This document shows positions 46,263 to 55,671 of a stretch of DNA of 64,000 bases, one piece after another. The notes beneath the pieces are model-generated. The model had not been told where the DNA came from, did no database searches, and saw only the letters and a program-made list of their open reading frames with translations. Position numbers and translations under genes: made by a program. Source of the DNA: Campylobacterales bacterium (lineage in GTDB: Bacteria; Campylobacterota; Campylobacteria; Campylobacterales; QNZT01); contig JAJRSK010000029.1 of NCBI GenBank assembly GCA_024278835.1, positions 91,031 through 155,030 on the forward strand, written 5' to 3'. Within the stretch, counting starts at the first letter, position 1. Each line of letters begins with the position of its first letter.

Positions 46263-47681
46263 ATGATAAAGTCTATATTTACCAACTCTTTTGGCATACT
46301 CTTTTCTCGTATATTAGGATTTATCCGTGATATGCTACAAGCTTCTATCCTTGGTGCAAACATCTATACCGATATCTTTATCGTTGCTTTTAAATTGCCC
46401 AATCTTTTTCGCCGTATCTTCGCAGAAGGTGCTTTTACCCAGAGTTTTTTACCCTCTTTTACCGCCTCAAAACAAAAAAGGATATTTTCAGCCTCTATTT
46501 TTAGAAAATTTGCCCTATTTTTACTCTTTTTCTCCCTCTTAGTCACCCTCTTTTCAAACTTTTTCACGAGGATTATCGCTTCAGGATTTAGCAGTGATAT
46601 CATCCAAGAGGCAGCACCTTTGGTGGCAATTAACTTTTACTATCTACTCCTTATCTTTACCGTCACTTTTTTAGCGTCACTTTTGCAGTATAAAAACCAC
46701 TTCGCGACCACCGCTTTTTCTACCGCACTTTTAAATATTGCCCTTATCTTTGCCCTACTCTATTCAGGTGATATGGAGAAAAAAACGATTATTTACCATA
46801 TGTCTTATGCCGTCGTCATTGGGGGTATTATGCAAGTCATTGTACATGTTATCATGATAAAGAGACTACACTTAGATAAATTTTTACTGGGTGGATTTGC
46901 TGCATTAAAAAAGAAAAAGAGTCGCGTTAGTGAGGAGATACACTCTTTTAATAGCAAGTTTATAGCTTCTACCTTAGGCTCTTCCACGGCGCAAATATCT
47001 GCATTTTTAGATGGATGGCTCGCCTCTTTTTTACTCTCAGGGTCTATCTCCTATCTCTATTATGCAAACCGTCTTTTTCAATTTCCTTTAGCACTTTTTG
47101 CTATCGCAACATCCGTAGCCATTTTTCCAAAAGTAGCTCGCTATCTAAAAAATGAAGACTTTGATAAAGCCCACAGAATCTTACATAATAGTTTTTGGTT
47201 TTTAGCCTCCATTCTTACCGTCTCTACTATAGTAGGTATGCTCTTTTCCAAAGAAATTGTCTGGTTATTATATGAGCGGGGAGAATTTTCAGCACTTGAT
47301 AGTCACAATACTGCTTTTATCTTATCAATGTATCTTGTAGGGCTACTCCCTTATGGACTCTCTCGTATCTTTTCCTTGTGGCTCTATTCTACCCATAGAC
47401 AAAAAGAGGCTGCCAAGATTTCTGCTATCGCACTAGGGGCAAATATCCTCCTCTCTTTAAGCCTTGTCTACACCTATAAAGCAGCAGGATTGGCACTTGC
47501 TTCCTCGCTGAGTGGTTTTATTCTTCTCTTTTTAACGATTCGTGCCTTTGGCACACAAGCCTTTTTGGATATAATAAGATCAAAAAAATTGGTATACCTG
47601 TTGGTATTTGCCATACTATTTACTATCATGATAGTTTCACTAAAGGATTATTTCGGTGCTTATTTACAATTCTCAAAGTAA
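46263..47681 (+). CDS. murJ: lipid II flippase MurJ
   Basis: Moves lipid II across the inner membrane for peptidoglycan synthesis. 472 aa with about 13-14 membrane helices; MOP-superfamily start (NSFGILFSRILGFIRDMLQA) and FKLPNLFRRIFAEGAFTQSF containing the conserved RRIFAEGA with functionally needed Arg and Glu. First gene of a plus-strand operon with cysS and msbA; diverges from DUF342. TATCATGATA at 46850 and 47624. Confidence 0.95.
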   Translation: MIKSIFTNSFGILFSRILGFIRDMLQASILGANIYTDIFIVAFKLPNLFRRIFAEGAFTQSFLPSFTASKQKRIFSASIFRKFALFLLFFSLLVTLFSNFFTRIIASGFSSDIIQEAAPLVAINFYYLLLIFTVTFLASLLQYKNHFATTAFSTALLNIALIFALLYSGDMEKKTIIYHMSYAVVIGGIMQVIVHVIMIKRLHLDKFLLGGFAALKKKKSRVSEEIHSFNSKFIASTLGSSTAQISAFLDGWLASFLLSGSISYLYYANRLFQFPLALFAIATSVAIFPKVARYLKNEDFDKAHRILHNSFWFLASILTVSTIVGMLFSKEIVWLLYERGEFSALDSHNTAFILSMYLVGLLPYGLSRIFSLWLYSTHRQKEAAKISAIALGANILLSLSLVYTYKAAGLALASSLSGFILLFLTIRAFGTQAFLDIIRSKKLVYLLVFAILFTIMIVSLKDYFGAYLQFSK

Positions 47682-49056
47682 GAAAAAAGAGCTTTTTATC
47701 CCTCTTGAAGAAAATGTCGTTCGCATCTATGTATGTGGGCCTACCGTCTATGATGATGCCCATCTAGGACACGCCAGATCTGCGCTAGCTTTTGATCTTT
47801 TGCGTCGTGTTTTTAAAGCGGAGGGTTACAGAGTCATCTTTGTGAAAAACTTTACTGATATCGACGATAAAATCATCAACAAGATGAAAGAGACAGGCAG
47901 AAGCTTAGAGAGTATCACTGATGAATTTATCCAAAGTTATAAAAATGACATGCACGCACTGGGAATAGAAGATGCGGATATCGAACCCAAAGCGACAAAA
48001 AACCTTGACAATATCATCCACTATATAGAGACACTCATCAAAAAAGATTTTGCTTACGTTATAGATGATGGGGTTTACTTTGATGTTAGCCGTGATGAGA
48101 AATACTTTTCACTCTCCCACAGAGAGGTAGCAGATGAGCAGACACAAAGTCGTGTAGAATCAAACTCTCAAAAAAGAGATCCTAAAGATTTTGCGCTTTG
48201 GAAAATTTATCATGACAACTCCCTGACTTTTGATAGCCCATGGGGAAAAGGCCGTCCAGGCTGGCATATAGAGTGTTCTGCGATGATTAAACATCATTTA
48301 AGTGTAGCGGATAAAGCGTACCAGATAGATATCCATGGAGGTGGTGCGGACTTACTCTTTCCTCACCATGAAAATGAAGCATGTCAAAGTCGCTGTGAAA
48401 GTGGTCATGAACTGGCACGCTACTGGATGCACAATGGTTTTGTCCAGATAGATGGCACCAAGATGAGCAAATCCCTTGGAAACTCTTTTTTCTTAAAAGA
48501 TGCCCTTAAGGTATATAATGGCGAAGTCTTACGCTTTTATCTGCTTTCCTCTCACTACCGCGCCAATTTTAACTTCAATGAAGAGGATTTAATCGCTTCT
48601 CAAAAACGTCTTGACAAACTATATAGGTTAAAAAAACGTCTTGGCACTGAGAAAATATCGGCTGTCAACAAAACTTTTAAAAAAGAGATTTTAGAGAGTT
48701 TAAATGATGATTTAAATATCTCATCTGCCCTTGCTACACTTGATATCATGATAGCCTCTAGCAACGAACACTTAGATGCAAATCCAAAAGATAAAGCATA
48801 CAAATATGAAGTAAATGCCAACCTTGACTTCATAAAAGCACTTTTAGGTATCGGAACAATGGATGCGTTTACCTATTTTCAGCTAGGCATACCTGCAAAA
48901 GAGATAGCAAAGATAGAAGCACTTATAGAAAAAAGAGATAGCGCAAAAAAAGAGAAAAACTATGCCCTTTCAGATGAGATACGAGATACGCTTCTAAGAC
49001 AAAATATCAAGATTATGGATACTCCTAGCGGCACGCAGTGGGAGAGAGGCGAATAA
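47656..49056 (+). CDS. cysS: cysteinyl-tRNA synthetase
   Basis: Charges tRNA(Cys). 466 aa class I synthetase with the zinc-site Cys in YVCGPTVYDDAHLGHARS (HIGH as HLGH), the GWHIECSAM stretch and TKMSKSLGNS (KMSKS). Starts with GTG 26 bases inside the murJ end. A TATCATGATA at 48744-48753 encodes Ile-Met-Ile in the C-terminal domain. Confidence 0.96.
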   Translation: MLIYNSQSKKKELFIPLEENVVRIYVCGPTVYDDAHLGHARSALAFDLLRRVFKAEGYRVIFVKNFTDIDDKIINKMKETGRSLESITDEFIQSYKNDMHALGIEDADIEPKATKNLDNIIHYIETLIKKDFAYVIDDGVYFDVSRDEKYFSLSHREVADEQTQSRVESNSQKRDPKDFALWKIYHDNSLTFDSPWGKGRPGWHIECSAMIKHHLSVADKAYQIDIHGGGADLLFPHHENEACQSRCESGHELARYWMHNGFVQIDGTKMSKSLGNSFFLKDALKVYNGEVLRFYLLSSHYRANFNFNEEDLIASQKRLDKLYRLKKRLGTEKISAVNKTFKKEILESLNDDLNISSALATLDIMIASSNEHLDANPKDKAYKYEVNANLDFIKALLGIGTMDAFTYFQLGIPAKEIAKIEALIEKRDSAKKEKNYALSDEIRDTLLRQNIKIMDTPSGTQWERGE

Positions 49057-50772
49057 GTGGAAGGTTTTACATATCTTATCAATCGCTTTTTACCCTACTT
49101 TAAAGATTATAAGTTCCAATTTTCCTTAGCCATCCTGGGGATGATACTATCTGCTGTTGGTACGACCGCCACGGCATATATCATCAAACCTGTTCTTGAT
49201 AAAATCTTTATTGAGCACAATGAAGGCTTACTGACACTACTTCCTTTTGCTGTGGTGCTTGTCTACGTCATTAAAGGAGGAGGAGGATTTTTACAAGTTT
49301 ACTACGCCTCTTTTATCGGACAAGATATCGTGCGACGTATCCGAGATAAACTTTTAGGAAAAATTCTCTCTTTTGAGATGGGATTTTTTCATGAATATCG
49401 AAGTGGTGAACTTATCAGCCGTAGTATCAATGATATAGAACGTATCCGCCAAGTTGTCTCCACTATCATTCCTATGATGATACGTGAACTGCTGACTATC
49501 GTAGCCCTATTGGGTTATATCTTTTATCTCAACCCTCAAATGGCAATTCTAGCTATCATCTTTCTGCCAGTAACCGGATTTCCACTCTCTTATCTTTCAA
49601 AAAAGATGAAAAAACTCTCTCATGCGTCTCAAGAGAAACTCTCAGATCTCACATCAAGGCTGAGTGAAATCTTCAATAACATCGAAATTATCAAAGCCAA
49701 TGCTACTGAAAACTATGAGCATCACCGTTTTGAAATGGAAAATAAAAAGATTTTTGATATCAACATTAAAGCGACCAAAACAACCGAACTCGTCAGCCCT
49801 ATGATGGAGATAGTCGGCTCTCTTGCCGTTGCCCTTGTCATCATGTATGGAGGAAAAGAGGTCATCGAAGGAAACATGAGTGTAGGAAGCTTCTTCTCCT
49901 TTCTAGCAGCTCTTTTCATGCTTTATACCCCTATCAAGAGAGTTTCAAAGATGTATAATAATATGCAAGATGCCATCGCTGCAAGTGAGCGTATTTTCTC
50001 TCTACTTGAGCGAGAAAACAAGATAGTTGGCACGGCATTGGACTTAGAAGGAGAAATATCTGAGCTTACATTTAAAAATGTAGACTTATATTATAAAGAC
50101 AAGAAAGCTTTAAGTGATATAAATTTTGAGATAAAAAAAGGAGAGAGTATCGCCCTCGTAGGCAATAGCGGTGGAGGAAAAAGCTCCATCGTCAACTTAT
50201 TGCTACGTTTCTATGATGTCAGTAGCGGTGAGATATGCTTTAATAACCAGAATATCAATAACTATAGCTTAGATTCTATCCGAAAAAGTATCTCAATCGT
50301 CACCCAACGCATCTATATCTTTAACGACAGCGTCGCTGCAAATGTTGCTTATGGTGAAAAAATAGATGAAGAAAAAGTGATAAACTGCCTCAAACAAGCC
50401 AATACTTGGGACTTTATTCAAGAGTTAGATGATGGTATTCATACAAAAATCAATGAATTTGGCACCAATCTTTCAGGTGGACAGCGCCAACGCATCGCCA
50501 TTGCAAGAGCTATCTATAGAGATCCTAAAATCCTCATTTTTGATGAAGCAACCTCTGCACTCGATACCAAGAGTGAACAAGAGATTAGCAAGGCTTTAGA
50601 GGCAATCTCTAAAGACAAAATCACCATTATTATAGCCCATAGATTGAAAACGATTGAGAAAGTTGACAAAATAATCGTCTTAAAAGAAGGCAAAGTGCGT
50701 TGTATTGGATCAAAAAGTGAACTTTTGAAACACTGTGATGAGTTTATGCACCTAAATGGTTTACAAAGGTAA
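49057..50772 (+). CDS. ABC exporter, MsbA-like
   Basis: 571 aa half-transporter: six membrane helices (about 15-310) and a C-terminal ATPase with Walker A GNSGGGKSS, LSGGQRQR, and ILIFDEATSALD. Most likely the lipid A flippase MsbA, supported by its place next to murJ-cysS, as in Campylobacter. GTG start immediately after the cysS stop. A peptide or drug exporter cannot be ruled out from sequence. Confidence 0.88.
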   Translation: MEGFTYLINRFLPYFKDYKFQFSLAILGMILSAVGTTATAYIIKPVLDKIFIEHNEGLLTLLPFAVVLVYVIKGGGGFLQVYYASFIGQDIVRRIRDKLLGKILSFEMGFFHEYRSGELISRSINDIERIRQVVSTIIPMMIRELLTIVALLGYIFYLNPQMAILAIIFLPVTGFPLSYLSKKMKKLSHASQEKLSDLTSRLSEIFNNIEIIKANATENYEHHRFEMENKKIFDINIKATKTTELVSPMMEIVGSLAVALVIMYGGKEVIEGNMSVGSFFSFLAALFMLYTPIKRVSKMYNNMQDAIAASERIFSLLERENKIVGTALDLEGEISELTFKNVDLYYKDKKALSDINFEIKKGESIALVGNSGGGKSSIVNLLLRFYDVSSGEICFNNQNINNYSLDSIRKSISIVTQRIYIFNDSVAANVAYGEKIDEEKVINCLKQANTWDFIQELDDGIHTKINEFGTNLSGGQRQRIAIARAIYRDPKILIFDEATSALDTKSEQEISKALEAISKDKITIIIAHRLKTIEKVDKIIVLKEGKVRCIGSKSELLKHCDEFMHLNGLQR

Positions 50773-50845
50773 AGTATTATTGTATACTAATTCTCTAAGC
50801 GTAAATTAATTTTACTTTTAAATTAGAGACGGAGTAGTTGTTACA

Positions 50846-51610
50846 ATGGATAGTAAAAATTTTATCTGGCTAAGTTCATTTTTTGCACTCTTGTTTATCA
50901 CTTTTTGTGTAACAAGACATTTAGATGACTTAAATCCACATATTATCAGTATGCCACGTGAATCCCAAGAGATTAATGCTGAACTTGCCGTCGTCATTTT
51001 AGATAATGACATTCAAAATAGTTTCGTACCAAAACTAGAAACACCAAAACTAGAAACACCAAAACTAGAAACACCAAAACTAGAAACACCAAAACTAGAA
51101 ACACCAAAACTAGAAACACCAAAACTAGAAACACCAAAACTTATCAAAGAAAAAACTGAGCTCTTTACTAGTGAAGAGATGAAAAAAGTTGTTACAAAAA
51201 AAGAGGAAGCCATTGTTAGCGTGCTCAAACAGCCTCTCAACAAAAAGCAGCCTCAGGATATAAAGAAAGCCAAGAAAGTTAAAAAGCCAAAAGTTATTAT
51301 CACTAAAGCGAAAAGAATCAAGCGAAAAACCACTAGAGGTAAGGCTTATACCATCGGGGCTATCAACTTGGACTCTATTGCTATGCAAGCTATTTTAAGC
51401 CGTCAAAACAACAATGAGCTGAATAAACTAGCCTATATGCATAACATAAATAAAGGTAGTACTATACAAATATCTACAAACGATACAAAAGCAGCAAATA
51501 GCTTGAAAAAGTATTTACAAAAACAAAATGTTCACAAGAAAGATATACACATAATTAGCAATGAGAAAGCAAAGAATCTCATTAAAATCACACTTATAGG
51601 AAGGAAATAA
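50846..51610 (+). CDS. membrane-anchored protein with PKLET tandem repeats
   Basis: 254 aa, unrecognised. One N-terminal helix (FIWLSSFFALLFITFCV) anchors it in the inner membrane; after a linker come seven exact PKLET repeats (residues 62-96), a Lys-rich stretch, and a C-terminal basic domain (TRGKAYTIGAINLDSIAMQA...). The layout anchor-Pro/Lys spacer-small C domain is like TonB or PG-spanning proteins, but no TonB motif is seen. A TATACT at 50783-50788 may be its promoter, and a TCTCTAA/TTAGAGA stem lies in the leader. Forms a pair with the next gene (2 bases apart). Confidence 0.8.
   Translation: MDSKNFIWLSSFFALLFITFCVTRHLDDLNPHIISMPRESQEINAELAVVILDNDIQNSFVPKLETPKLETPKLETPKLETPKLETPKLETPKLETPKLIKEKTELFTSEEMKKVVTKKEEAIVSVLKQPLNKKQPQDIKKAKKVKKPKVIITKAKRIKRKTTRGKAYTIGAINLDSIAMQAILSRQNNNELNKLAYMHNINKGSTIQISTNDTKAANSLKKYLQKQNVHKKDIHIISNEKAKNLIKITLIGRK
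51029..51133 (+). repeat. seven perfect 15-bp tandem repeats
   Basis: CCAAAACTAGAAACA repeated seven times without a single base change, followed by 8 bases of an eighth copy. In frame, encoding PKLET. Exact identity points to recent expansion by slippage. Confidence 0.97.
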
Positions 51611-51612
51611 CA

Positions 51613-52338
51613 ATGTTATGGATGATAACTAAATTCATTTTGTGTCTACTTGCCGCGGGCGTACTGGGGTTCATCATAGGATGGATGCTCTCATCTTTGG
51701 TGAGAAATGAAAAACTCGAAGAGAAATACAGAGCCATCAAAGATGATTTTGATACTAAAAGGGCTGAACTTAACCAAGCCTACAGCGACTTAGATGCTAA
51801 AGAAGAGGAACTTAACTTATCCTATAGAAATACCCAACAGATACAAAAAGAGTTGCTTATGAAAAACATGGACTTGGAGGAGTATGAAAAAAATGGTTTT
51901 GTCTCATCTGATACCAGCGCTCTAGAGTTAGAGAACAACACACTAAAAGAAGAGATTTCAGAGTATAAATACCTTGAAAATGAAAATGAATTATTACATA
52001 ATGAACTCAAAGAACTTAGTGCGGAGAAAGAAAAGTTATTGGAAAGAATAGATAAAAATCAAGATTTTCCCATAGAAACACCTATCAGCCATAAAAAGAA
52101 AAAACAGATAAAAACTGAACCACGTATTCAAGATAATCATATAAAAGTGCTTCAAAAAGATTTAAAAAGAGCCAAAAGAAAGCTTCAAAACATGACAAAA
52201 TATCTCGAAAAAATCAATCAGCCTAGGCAAAAACAGAGAAAGAAAAAGGTGCCAAAAAAGGGTGACGATATCATGATTTTTGACTTCAGTAAAGAGCCAT
52301 TAGAGTCAACTATCAAGAACTCTTTACAATCCAAATAG
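51613..52338 (+). CDS. membrane-anchored coiled-coil protein
   Basis: 241 aa, unrecognised. N-terminal hydrophobic helix with Gly (LCLLAAGVLGFIIGWMLSSL), then a long Glu/Lys coiled coil (about 35-150), a basic linker and a second coil (HIKVLQKDLKRAKRKLQNM), ending in a short tail (MIFDFSKEPLE). Glycine-zipper-like helix could oligomerise. Co-transcribed with the PKLET gene and probably functionally linked to it. Both sit between msbA and pyrD, which I recall as neighbours in Campylobacter. Confidence 0.8.
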   Translation: MLWMITKFILCLLAAGVLGFIIGWMLSSLVRNEKLEEKYRAIKDDFDTKRAELNQAYSDLDAKEEELNLSYRNTQQIQKELLMKNMDLEEYEKNGFVSSDTSALELENNTLKEEISEYKYLENENELLHNELKELSAEKEKLLERIDKNQDFPIETPISHKKKKQIKTEPRIQDNHIKVLQKDLKRAKRKLQNMTKYLEKINQPRQKQRKKKVPKKGDDIMIFDFSKEPLESTIKNSLQSK

Positions 52339-52368
52339 ACAACAAATCGTATTTTTAGCTAATTAGAG

Positions 52369-52374
52369 TATAAT
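52369..52374 (+). promoter_or_regulatory. -10 box of the pyrD operon
   Basis: TATAAT in TTAGAGTATAATATC, 50 bases before the pyrD ATG. A TATCTCT-TCAAAT-AGAGATA hairpin at 52374-52393 begins right at its end. Confidence 0.55.
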
Positions 52375-52423
52375 ATCTCTTCAAATAGAGATAGCTCTAA
52401 ACCTAAATAAAATGCGAGAATCT

Positions 52424-53482
52424 ATGCAATATAGTAATTTCAAAAACATTATTTTCAAACTTAACCCTGAGGCAGCCCACAACCTTGTTGAATCAAGCCT
52501 CACTACTTTAGCTAAACATGCCCCCGCTGTTTTGGAAAAAGTAGCAAAAGCCTACTGTGTCAAAGATGAAAAACTTTCACAAACGCTGTTTAATGTCACT
52601 TTCCCTAATCCTGTCGGGTTAGCCGCTGGATTTGATAAAAATGCCACGATGTTAGAGGGATTAGCTGCCGTAGGATTTGGTTCCATTGAATTTGGTACCG
52701 TAACGCCTATGCCACAAGAGGGCAATGCAAAGCCAAGGCTATTTCGTTTCCCTGAACATAACAGCGTTCAAAACGCTATGGGCTTTAACAATGAAGGATT
52801 AGTAGCCGTTAAAAAACGTGTCAGCGCCTACTACCCTTACAAAGTACCACTAGGTGCCAACATCGGTAAAAACAAAACCACTACACCACTCAATACCCTA
52901 GATGACTATAAAAAACTCATCCACGCTTTTCATCCTATCTCTGACTATATCGTGATTAATATCTCTTCCCCCAATACCCCAGGATTACGAGACTTACAAA
53001 ATGAAGACTTTATCTCTTCGCTATTTGACATGGCACTTCGTATCACAGACAAACCAATTTTACTTAAAATTGCACCTGATTTAGAAGTCCAAGATGCCAT
53101 CGACATGTGCCAAATCGCACTTAAACATGGCGCCGCTGGTATCATCGCCACTAATACCACGATTGATTATTCCCTTCTTCCAGAGGCCAAAGACTTTGGT
53201 GGTATCTCTGGGGAGGTACTTAAGGAAAAAAGTTTCAGACTTTTTCAAGCCTTGGCAAAAAAGTTTTATGGCAAAACAACGCTTATTTCAGTAGGTGGCA
53301 TTGATAGTGGAGAAGAGGCATATCGTCGCTTAAAAGCTGGTGCTACACTTGTACAAGTATTTAGTGCTATTATTTTTGAAGGGCCTTCGCTGGTTAAAGA
53401 TATCAACACCACAATCTTAAAACTGATGGAAAAAGATGGCTATAATCACATATCAGAGGTCATAGGATCGGACTTATCATGA
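52424..53482 (+). CDS. pyrD: dihydroorotate dehydrogenase, class 2
   Basis: Quinone-linked, membrane-associated oxidation of dihydroorotate in pyrimidine synthesis. 352 aa from ATG 52424 (MQYSNFKNIIFKLNPEAAHN, the usual class 2 N-terminal helix), rather than the ATG 12 bases upstream. Motifs: NPVGLAAGFDKNA, INISSPNTPGLRDLQ with the catalytic Ser, LLKIAPDL, and the FMN-binding LISVGGI...GATLVQVFSA. Its stop overlaps the next ATG within a TATCATGATA (53475-53484). Confidence 0.95.
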   Translation: MQYSNFKNIIFKLNPEAAHNLVESSLTTLAKHAPAVLEKVAKAYCVKDEKLSQTLFNVTFPNPVGLAAGFDKNATMLEGLAAVGFGSIEFGTVTPMPQEGNAKPRLFRFPEHNSVQNAMGFNNEGLVAVKKRVSAYYPYKVPLGANIGKNKTTTPLNTLDDYKKLIHAFHPISDYIVINISSPNTPGLRDLQNEDFISSLFDMALRITDKPILLKIAPDLEVQDAIDMCQIALKHGAAGIIATNTTIDYSLLPEAKDFGGISGEVLKEKSFRLFQALAKKFYGKTTLISVGGIDSGEEAYRRLKAGATLVQVFSAIIFEGPSLVKDINTTILKLMEKDGYNHISEVIGSDLS

Positions 53483-54783
53483 TAAGAATATTTTTACTAA
53501 CTATATCAACACTAGGCATACTAATGAGTTCTACACTTCCAAAACACTTTACGAAAACACTTGAAAATGGCTTACAAATAGTCGTCATACCTATGGAAAA
53601 TGGCTCCAACGTTATCACAACAGATATCTTCTATCGTGTGGGAAGTCGTAATGAAGTGATGGGGAAAAGTGGCATTGCCCATATGCTTGAACACTTAAAC
53701 TTTAAATCAACAAAGAATCTAAAATCTGGTGAATTTGACACCATCGTCAAAGGTTTTGGTGGGGTTAACAATGCTTCAACAGGTTTTGACTATACACAAT
53801 ACTTTATCAAATCTTCTTCCGACAATCTCTCTAAGTCGCTAGAACTTTTTGCCGAATTGATGCAAAACTTAAATTTAAAAGATGAAGAGTTTCAACCAGA
53901 ACGCGATGTTGTTTTAGAAGAGCGCAAATGGAGAACAGACAATTCCCCTATGGGCTATCTCTACTTTAGACTCTTTAATAACCTTTACCTTTATCACTCA
54001 TACCACTGGACACCTATTGGTTTTAAAGATGACATTAAAAACTGGAGTATTGAAGATATCACTAGTTTTCACAAAACTTTTTATCAACCACAAAATGCTA
54101 TCCTCATCGTAGCAGGAGATGTCAAGCCTGACACAGTCTTCGAAGAAGCAGAAAAACAATTTAAAGATATCAAAAATAGTGGAGATATTCCCATACCACA
54201 TCAAATAGAACCTGTACAAGATGGGGCAAAACGCTTGGTTGTACATAAAGAGACAGAAGTAGAAATGCTGGCAATTGCTTTTCACATACCAAACTTTCAA
54301 CACGCTGACCAACCAGCACTTTCTACTATCTCTGAGCTTTTAAGTTCTGGGAAAAGTAGCCGATTAAATGCCCTTTTGATTGATCAAAAAAACTTAGTCA
54401 ACTCTATTTCAGCCTACAACATGGAAAACAAAGATCCAGGTGTATTTCTTTTCCTTGCCGTTTGTAACCCTGGTGTCAAAGCTGAGAGCGTAGAAAAAGA
54501 GATTTTAGCAGAGATTGAAAAACTAAAAACAACAGAAATCACAGCAGCAGAGTTAGAACGTGTGAAAATCAACACAAAAGCAGACTTTATTTTTGAGATG
54601 GAAAGTTCAAGTAACTTAGTAAGTATCTTTGGTTCTTACTTAGCCCGTGGCGATATCAATCCTCTCCTTAACTACGAAAAAGATATCTACGCACTCAAAC
54701 CTAACACTATCAAGGAAGTTGCAAACAGATACTTTAACACAAAAAATTCAACAACACTTATACTAAAAAAGGAAGCAAAATGA
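53479..54783 (+). CDS. M16 family zinc metallopeptidase
   Basis: 434 aa with an N-terminal signal sequence (about 1-17), so periplasmic. The inverted zinc motif HMLEH is at 68-72, with the further Glu in the following EERKWRTD region (about 138-145). Two M16 domains are present in one chain. Processing protease of unknown target. Coupled to pyrD and dapA by ATGA overlaps. Confidence 0.92.
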   Translation: MIRIFLLTISTLGILMSSTLPKHFTKTLENGLQIVVIPMENGSNVITTDIFYRVGSRNEVMGKSGIAHMLEHLNFKSTKNLKSGEFDTIVKGFGGVNNASTGFDYTQYFIKSSSDNLSKSLELFAELMQNLNLKDEEFQPERDVVLEERKWRTDNSPMGYLYFRLFNNLYLYHSYHWTPIGFKDDIKNWSIEDITSFHKTFYQPQNAILIVAGDVKPDTVFEEAEKQFKDIKNSGDIPIPHQIEPVQDGAKRLVVHKETEVEMLAIAFHIPNFQHADQPALSTISELLSSGKSSRLNALLIDQKNLVNSISAYNMENKDPGVFLFLAVCNPGVKAESVEKEILAEIEKLKTTEITAAELERVKINTKADFIFEMESSSNLVSIFGSYLARGDINPLLNYEKDIYALKPNTIKEVANRYFNTKNSTTLILKKEAK

Positions 54784-55670
54784 AATACCCTCAAGGTGCC
54801 ACAACTGCCCTTATCACACCATTTAAAAATGGAAAATTAGATGAGGAAAGTTACGCCGCACTCATCAAAAGACAAATCAATAACGGTATCGATGCCGTTT
54901 GTCCTGTAGGAACCACAGGAGAGAGTGCCACACTTTCTCATGATGAGCACAAACGATGTATAGAGATAGCAGTCGAAGTGACCAAAGGTACAACGACCAA
55001 GGTTTTAGCAGGGGCTGGTAGCAATGCTACACACGAAGCTGTAGATATCGCAAAACATGCTGAAAGTTGTGGGGCTGACGCACTCTTTTCAGTGAGCCCT
55101 TACTACAACAAACCTTCACAAGAAGGACTATACCAACACTATAAAGCTATTGCAGAGGCAGTAGAACTACCCGTAATGCTCTATAATGTGCCCGGCAGAA
55201 CAGGCGTAGATATCTCAGCGGATACTGTCTGCAGACTTTTTGATGACTTACCCAATATCTACGGTATCAAAGAGGCAACTGGTTCATTGGAGAGAACTGT
55301 TGAATTACTTTCACGTAGACCTGAGCTAGTACTTCTCAGTGGTGATGATGCGATTGATTTTCCTATCCTTGCCAATGGTGGTGCTGGTGTCACATCAGTC
55401 ACGGCAAACTTACTACCTGATATGAAGAGTGCTTTAGTGCACGCTGCACTTAAAGGTGACTTTAAAGCAGCAAAGAAGATGAATGACACTCTCTATCCTA
55501 TCAATAAAGTGATGTTTTGTGAAAGTAATCCTATACCTATCAAAGCAGCAATGTATATCGCGGGACTTATCCCTACTTTAGAGTATAGATTGCCGCTTGT
55601 TCAGCCTTCAGCTGATAATATGAAAAAAATAGAAACAATATTAAAACAATACGAAATAAAAGGATTATAA
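54780..55670 (+). CDS. dapA: 4-hydroxy-tetrahydrodipicolinate synthase
   Basis: First committed step of lysine/diaminopimelate synthesis, from pyruvate and aspartate semialdehyde. 296 aa TIM barrel with [22 protein letters not shown] and the Schiff-base Lys in GIKEATGS (about 161). Overlaps the M16 gene stop (ATGA) and ends 1 base before the next start. dapD is at 1.1-2.3 kb. Confidence 0.96.
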   Translation: MKYPQGATTALITPFKNGKLDEESYAALIKRQINNGIDAVCPVGTTGESATLSHDEHKRCIEIAVEVTKGTTTKVLAGAGSNATHEAVDIAKHAESCGADALFSVSPYYNKPSQEGLYQHYKAIAEAVELPVMLYNVPGRTGVDISADTVCRLFDDLPNIYGIKEATGSLERTVELLSRRPELVLLSGDDAIDFPILANGGAGVTSVTANLLPDMKSALVHAALKGDFKAAKKMNDTLYPINKVMFCESNPIPIKAAMYIAGLIPTLEYRLPLVQPSADNMKKIETILKQYEIKGL

Positions 55671-55671
55671 T

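Noticed and set aside
50028-50042. TGGCAC...TTGG resembling a sigma-54 promoter
   Set aside because: It is inside the ABC exporter gene, the -12 part does not fit, and nothing downstream needs it.
51013-51243. Minus-strand frame with FGVSS repeats, and the thought of a CRISPR-like array
   Set aside because: Repeats are 15 bp, directly adjacent without spacers, and code for PKLET in the correct gene.
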